A stretch of DNA of 10,732 nt from an uncultured Hungatella sp. (GTDB taxonomy: Bacteria; Bacillota; Clostridia; Lachnospirales; Lachnospiraceae): NCBI GenBank assembly GCA_959018155.1, contig CAUEKH010000056.1, forward strand, positions 1 through 10,732. Direction: 5' to 3'. Positions within the stretch are counted from its first letter, which is position 1. Each line of letters starts with the position of its first letter. The notes below the pieces were generated by a model. The model ran no database searches, had not been told where the DNA came from, and saw only the letters and a list, made by a program, of their open reading frames with translations. The position numbers and the translations under genes were made by a program. This document shows, one piece after another, positions 7,444-10,732 of the stretch.

Positions 7444-7472
7444 TTGAATCATACGAAAAAATACAGTATAAT
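7444..7472 (+). promoter_or_regulatory. SigA-type promoter and ribosome binding site of asnS
   Basis: TTGAAT (7444-7449) and TATAAT (7467-7472) are separated by the ideal 17 bp. Transcription should start near 7479, leaving a leader of only about 31 bases that carries the ribosome site AAAAGGAGA (7497-7503 core) seven bases before ATG 7511. A leader this short has no room for a T-box riboswitch, which controls many Firmicute aminoacyl-tRNA synthetase genes. Confidence 0.85.
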
Positions 7473-7510
7473 CTTAGTAAGTATGCCAACATATAAAAGG
7501 AGAACCAATT

Positions 7511-8902
7511 ATGGATTTAGTGACAGTAAGACAGATATATAAAGACAGGGAGACATATTTAAACAGGGAAATCACCGTAGGCGGCTGGGTCAGAAGCTTA
7601 AGGGACTCCAAGGCCTTCGGATTCATCGTCTTAAGCGATGGCACGTATTTTGAGACATTACAGGTAGTTTACCATGACACCATGGAGAATTTTGCCGAAA
7701 TTTCAAAACTCAGTGTCGGCACCGCCTTAATTATAAAGGGGACCCTGGTGGCAACACCGCAGGCAAAACAGCCATTTGAGATCCAGGCTACGGAGATTAC
7801 CGTAGAAGGCGCTTCCACACCGGATTATCCGCTGCAGAAGAAACGCCATTCCTTTGAATATTTGAGAACCATTTCCCATTTACGCCCGAGAACCAACACC
7901 TTCCAGGCGGTGTTCCGTGTCCGCTCTTTAATTGCTTATGCAATCCATCAGTTCTTCCAGGAGCGCGATTTCGTCTATGTACACACGCCGCTCATCACGG
8001 GAAGCGACTGCGAGGGCGCCGGCGAGATGTTCCAGGTGACCACACTCGATTTAAACAACATTCCGAAGACGGAAGACGGAAAGGTCGATTTCTCTCAGGA
8101 CTTCTTCGGAAAACCAACGAATCTGACGGTAAGCGGCCAGCTCAACGGCGAGACGTACGCCATGGCTTTCCGCAATATCTATACATTTGGACCGACCTTC
8201 CGCGCTGAGAATTCCAATACCACGAGACACGCGGCTGAGTTCTGGATGATCGAGCCGGAGATGGCCTTCGCCGATTTGGACGACGATATGGCCCTGGCCG
8301 AAGCGATGCTGAAATACGTGATCCGCTACGTGCTGGAGCACGCGCCGGAAGAGATGGCTTTCTTCAACCAGTTTGTGGACAAGGGACTCCTCGACCGTTT
8401 AAACCATGTGCTGAACTCTGAATTCGCCCATGTTACCTATACAGAGGCTGTCAGACTGCTGGAAGAACACAACGAGGAATTCGATTATAAGGTATTCTGG
8501 GGTTGTGATTTACAGACAGAACATGAGCGCTATTTAACCGAGCAGCTTTATAAGAAACCGGTATTCGTTACCGATTACCCGAAGGAAATCAAGGCCTTCT
8601 ATATGAAGATGAATCCTGACAACAAGACTGTTGCCGCAGTTGACTGCCTCGTACCGGGAATCGGAGAGATTATCGGCGGCAGCCAGAGGGAGGATGATTA
8701 CGACAAGCTCACGGCCCGTATGGACGAGCTGGGACTTAAGAAAGAAGATTATCAGTTCTATCTTGACTTAAGAAAATACGGTTCTACCCGTCACGCCGGC
8801 TTTGGCCTCGGCTTTGAGCGGTGTGTGATGTATCTGACAGGTATGTCCAATATCCGCGACGTTATTCCGTTCCCAAGAACTGTAAACAACTGTGAACTCT
8901 AA
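7511..8902 (+). CDS. asnS: Asparaginyl-tRNA synthetase
   Basis: This class IIb synthetase (EC 6.1.1.22) charges tRNA-Asn with asparagine in the cytoplasm. The 463-residue product has an N-terminal OB-fold anticodon-binding domain (about 1-105, [14 protein letters not shown]) and a class II catalytic core. Motif 1 lies in [18 protein letters not shown] (146-163), motif 2 is [11 protein letters not shown] (230-240), and motif 3 is GLGFER (432-437). The AsnS blocks [22 protein letters not shown] and [12 protein letters not shown] are all present. It also carries the [11 protein letters not shown] insert (191-201) and has nearly the Escherichia coli length (466), unlike the shorter Bacillus form (about 430). 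The start is fixed by the promoter, ribosome site and full-length homology. The gene is monocistronic or weakly linked to the downstream pair through a hairpin. Confidence 0.98.
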   Translation: MDLVTVRQIYKDRETYLNREITVGGWVRSLRDSKAFGFIVLSDGTYFETLQVVYHDTMENFAEISKLSVGTALIIKGTLVATPQAKQPFEIQATEITVEGASTPDYPLQKKRHSFEYLRTISHLRPRTNTFQAVFRVRSLIAYAIHQFFQERDFVYVHTPLITGSDCEGAGEMFQVTTLDLNNIPKTEDGKVDFSQDFFGKPTNLTVSGQLNGETYAMAFRNIYTFGPTFRAENSNTTRHAAEFWMIEPEMAFADLDDDMALAEAMLKYVIRYVLEHAPEEMAFFNQFVDKGLLDRLNHVLNSEFAHVTYTEAVRLLEEHNEEFDYKVFWGCDLQTEHERYLTEQLYKKPVFVTDYPKEIKAFYMKMNPDNKTVAAVDCLVPGIGEIIGGSQREDDYDKLTARMDELGLKKEDYQFYLDLRKYGSTRHAGFGLGFERCVMYLTGMSNIRDVIPFPRTVNNCEL

Positions 8903-8910
8903 GATTTTAT

Positions 8911-8956
8911 CACAAATTCCCTACCGCCTGGCAGGGAATTTGTGGTATCTGTCTTT
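8911..8956 (+). terminator. Terminator-like hairpin after asnS
   Basis: CACAAATTCCCT (8911-8922) pairs perfectly with AGGGAATTTGTG (8933-8944), a 12-bp stem with a 10-base loop, starting 8 bases after the asnS stop. The following bases GTATCTGTCTTT are only moderately U-rich, so termination may be partial and allow read-through into the next genes, for which I see no convincing promoter in the 35 bases after the hairpin. Confidence 0.72.
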
Positions 8957-8991
8957 GATATCCGGTCCTAAGGGCCAGTGAGGTGATGACA

Positions 8992-10062
8992 ATGAAATTT
9001 ATCCATATAGCGGATGTCCACTGGGGCATGAGCCCCGACAGCGACAAGCCCTGGAGTAAGGAGAGGTCCCAGGATATTAAGGATACTTTCGCCAAGGCGG
9101 TGGCCCAGGCAAACTTCCTGGAAGCCGACTGTCTCTTTATCTCCGGTGATTTATTCCACCGCCAGCCTCTGGCGCGGGATTTGAAAGAAGTCAATTACTT
9201 ATTTTCCACCATCCCCGGTGTCCACGTTGTCATCATTGCTGGCAACCACGACAGGATTCGCGCTAATTCCGCTCTTTTAAGCTTTACCTGGGCGCCCAAT
9301 GTGACATATCTGATGGAAGAAGAACTGCAAAGCGTTTATTTTGAGGAAATCAACACCGAGGTATATGGTTTCAGCTACCATTCATCTGAGATTCCTGAAA
9401 ATAAGCTGGACCATTTGAAGGTTCCAAACAACGGGCGGATCCACGTCCTGCTGGGCCACGGCGGCGACGCCAATCACATTCCATTTGACAAAGGTGCCAT
9501 GGCCGCCCTCGATTTTTCCTATATTGCCATGGGGCATATCCACAAGCCTGAGGTGCTGATTGAGAACCGGATGGCATTTTCCGGATCCTTAGAGCCGTTA
9601 GATAAGACGGAATCCGGCCGCCACGGCATGTTTGTGGGGGAAATCAACGAGGTGACCCGCATGGTTACTTCTCTGAAATTCATACCACTGGCAAAAATCC
9701 AGTATATTTCTCTGGCCGTCAATGTGACGACCAACACGACCAACACGGAACTGGCTATGAAGATTACCCAGGAGATTCAAAACCGGGGAACGGACAATAT
9801 CTACCGGTTCCGAATCCGCGGGATGCGCGACCCGGATATTTCCTTTGACTTGGATATGCTGGCTGCCCGGTTTAAGATTATGGAAATTATCGACGATTCG
9901 GAGCCGCAGTACGATTTTTCAGCGCTGTTTGCAGAGCATCCCAGCGATATGATTGGGTTCTATATTCAGGCACTCCAGAAGCAGCAGATGAGCCCGGTGG
10001 AGAAGAAGGCGCTGTATTATGGAATCAATGCGCTTTTAAAGACCACGGATGAAAGGAGCTGA
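8992..10062 (+). CDS. SbcD/Mre11-type DNA repair phosphoesterase (YhaO-like)
   Basis: The 356-residue protein is a calcineurin-like metallophosphoesterase. The metal-binding motifs are in order: DVH (8-10), SGDLFH (51-56), AGNHD (83-87), LLGHGG (153-158) and GHIH (181-184), followed by the SbcD-like FSGSLEPL (196-203). These are the manganese ligands of Mre11/SbcD nucleases, so it should process DNA ends or hairpins. The start is ATG 8992, eight bases after an extended Shine-Dalgarno GAGGTGAT (8980-8987); an upstream in-frame GTG (8983) and ATG (8986) overlap that site and are rejected. The next gene, an SbcC/YhaN-like ATPase, starts 3 bp after the stop, so the two should form a complex. Because the partner resembles YhaN more than classic SbcC, I favour the YhaO type; the exact subfamily is an inference. 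Confidence 0.92.
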   Translation: MKFIHIADVHWGMSPDSDKPWSKERSQDIKDTFAKAVAQANFLEADCLFISGDLFHRQPLARDLKEVNYLFSTIPGVHVVIIAGNHDRIRANSALLSFTWAPNVTYLMEEELQSVYFEEINTEVYGFSYHSSEIPENKLDHLKVPNNGRIHVLLGHGGDANHIPFDKGAMAALDFSYIAMGHIHKPEVLIENRMAFSGSLEPLDKTESGRHGMFVGEINEVTRMVTSLKFIPLAKIQYISLAVNVTTNTTNTELAMKITQEIQNRGTDNIYRFRIRGMRDPDISFDLDMLAARFKIMEIIDDSEPQYDFSALFAEHPSDMIGFYIQALQKQQMSPVEKKALYYGINALLKTTDERS

Positions 10063-10065
10063 CCC

Positions 10066-10732
10066 ATGAAGATACTCGACTTATACATTAACGGCTTCGG
10101 CAAATTCCACGGTCGCAACCTTTCTTTTGAGGACGGCTTAAATATCGTCTATGGCAAGAATGAAGCGGGCAAGTCCACCATCCATACGTTTATCCGCGGA
10201 ATGCTCTTCGGCATCGAGAAACAGAGGGGAAGGGCTTCCAGAAATGACCTTTATTCCAAATTTGAACCGTGGGAGAACAGCGGCACCTATGAGGGGCAGC
10301 TGCGGCTGGAACACAAGGGCCATATCTACCGGATTGAGCGGACCTTCCAGAAGAATAAGAAGGAATTTAAAATCGTAGATGAGACGGTTGGAAAGGAAAT
10401 CGAGCCGACGAAAGCATTTCTCGACGATCTGCTCTGCGGACTCAGCGAAACCGCTTACAACAACACCGTCAGCATCGGACAGTTGAAAAGCGCCACCGAC
10501 GAGGGTATGGTTTCTGAACTTAAGAATTATATTGCAAATTTAAATACAACAGGGAATCTGGCACTGAACATCACAAAGGCCGTGGCATTTTTAAAGGGCC
10601 AGAGGAAGGAACTGGAGGCTCAGATGGTGCCGGAGGCCGCCCGCACCTACACCTCCTTACTCAGTGAAATCCGCAACACGGAAAAGGAAATCGCCTCCCC
10701 TGAGTACGAGAATCAGATCCAGTCGTACCAGC
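10066..10732 (+). CDS. SbcC/YhaN-like AAA ATPase (N-terminal part; continues past window edge)
   Basis: An open frame of 222 codons from ATG 10066 runs off the right edge. AAAGGAG (10052-10058), inside the last codons of the phosphoesterase gene, is its ribosome site. The N-terminus MKILDLYINGFGKFHG, the Walker A motif YGKNEAGKST (29-38), IRGMLFG (43-49) and a Q-loop-like NTVSIGQL (133-140) mark the SMC/Rad50-like AAA family. The GKNEAGKST form and the early FGKF are typical of YhaN-like proteins paired with YhaO. After about residue 170 the sequence turns into charged, coiled-coil-like helix, as expected before the long coiled-coil arm. Walker B and the signature motif should lie outside the window. 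It probably uses ATP to control the nuclease encoded just upstream. Confidence 0.92.
   Translation, partial: MKILDLYINGFGKFHGRNLSFEDGLNIVYGKNEAGKSTIHTFIRGMLFGIEKQRGRASRNDLYSKFEPWENSGTYEGQLRLEHKGHIYRIERTFQKNKKEFKIVDETVGKEIEPTKAFLDDLLCGLSETAYNNTVSIGQLKSATDEGMVSELKNYIANLNTTGNLALNITKAVAFLKGQRKELEAQMVPEAARTYTSLLSEIRNTEKEIASPEYENQIQSYQ

Noticed and set aside
8051..8341. Minus-strand open frame inside asnS
   Set aside because: It lies fully within the strongly supported asnS gene, has no recognisable domain, and is a frame shadow.
8963..8977. Small GGTCC-TAA-GGGCC hairpin before the phosphoesterase gene
   Set aside because: The stem is five pairs with one G-U and a three-base loop, too short to claim as regulatory.
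1..10732. CRISPR array, insertion sequence, prophage, tRNA or rRNA
   Set aside because: No regularly spaced repeat with spacers, transposase, integrase, phage structural gene or cloverleaf-like segment was seen on either strand; the only tandem repeat is the coding linker.

Overview
The window looks like chromosomal DNA from a Gram-positive, low-to-mid GC Clostridia, most probably a gut-type member of the Lachnospiraceae. The basis is the gene set: a paired GlgC/GlgD ADP-glucose pyrophosphorylase followed by SpoVG, a single-gene meso-diaminopimelate dehydrogenase, a DUF3783 protein, a heterodimeric ABC exporter and a YhaO/YhaN-type SbcDC pair. Strong Shine-Dalgarno sequences and SigA-type promoters with TATAAT boxes fit this. 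The genus is inferred from gene content only.

Layout: positions 1-7264 are read on the minus strand and 7511-10732 on the plus strand, diverging from a 246-bp AT-rich region. Reading outward on the minus strand there is a glgC-glgD-spoVG operon (4-bp overlap, then a 27-bp gap) closed by a textbook Rho-independent terminator (4497-4535). Next come a separate SigA-like promoter (4457-4486) and ddh. A hairpin (3329-3360) follows, then a DUF3783 gene that overlaps the first half of an ABC exporter by ATGA. The second exporter half starts 12 bp after the first ends and runs off the left edge. On the plus strand, asnS has its own good promoter and a terminator-like hairpin. It is followed by an SbcD/YhaO-like phosphoesterase and, 3 bp later, an SbcC/YhaN-like ATPase cut by the right edge.

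How the genes work together: GlgC and GlgD should form the enzyme that commits glucose-1-phosphate to glycogen; no other glycogen gene is visible. SpoVG, a small nucleic-acid-binding regulator, is probably made from the same transcript. Ddh makes meso-diaminopimelate for peptidoglycan and lysine. The two ABC halves should pair as a multidrug-type exporter: the complete half has the degenerate ATP site, so the cut half is predicted to carry the canonical one. The YhaO/YhaN-like pair should form a nuclease-ATPase complex acting on DNA ends.

Most of the window is ordinary core-genome content. The points most worth a second look are an 11-residue (33-bp) tandem repeat in the exporter linker, the DUF3783 gene coupled to the exporter, the spoVG gene in a glycogen operon, and the hairpin between ddh and DUF3783. 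No mobile element, CRISPR array, tRNA, rRNA or clear novel defence system was seen.
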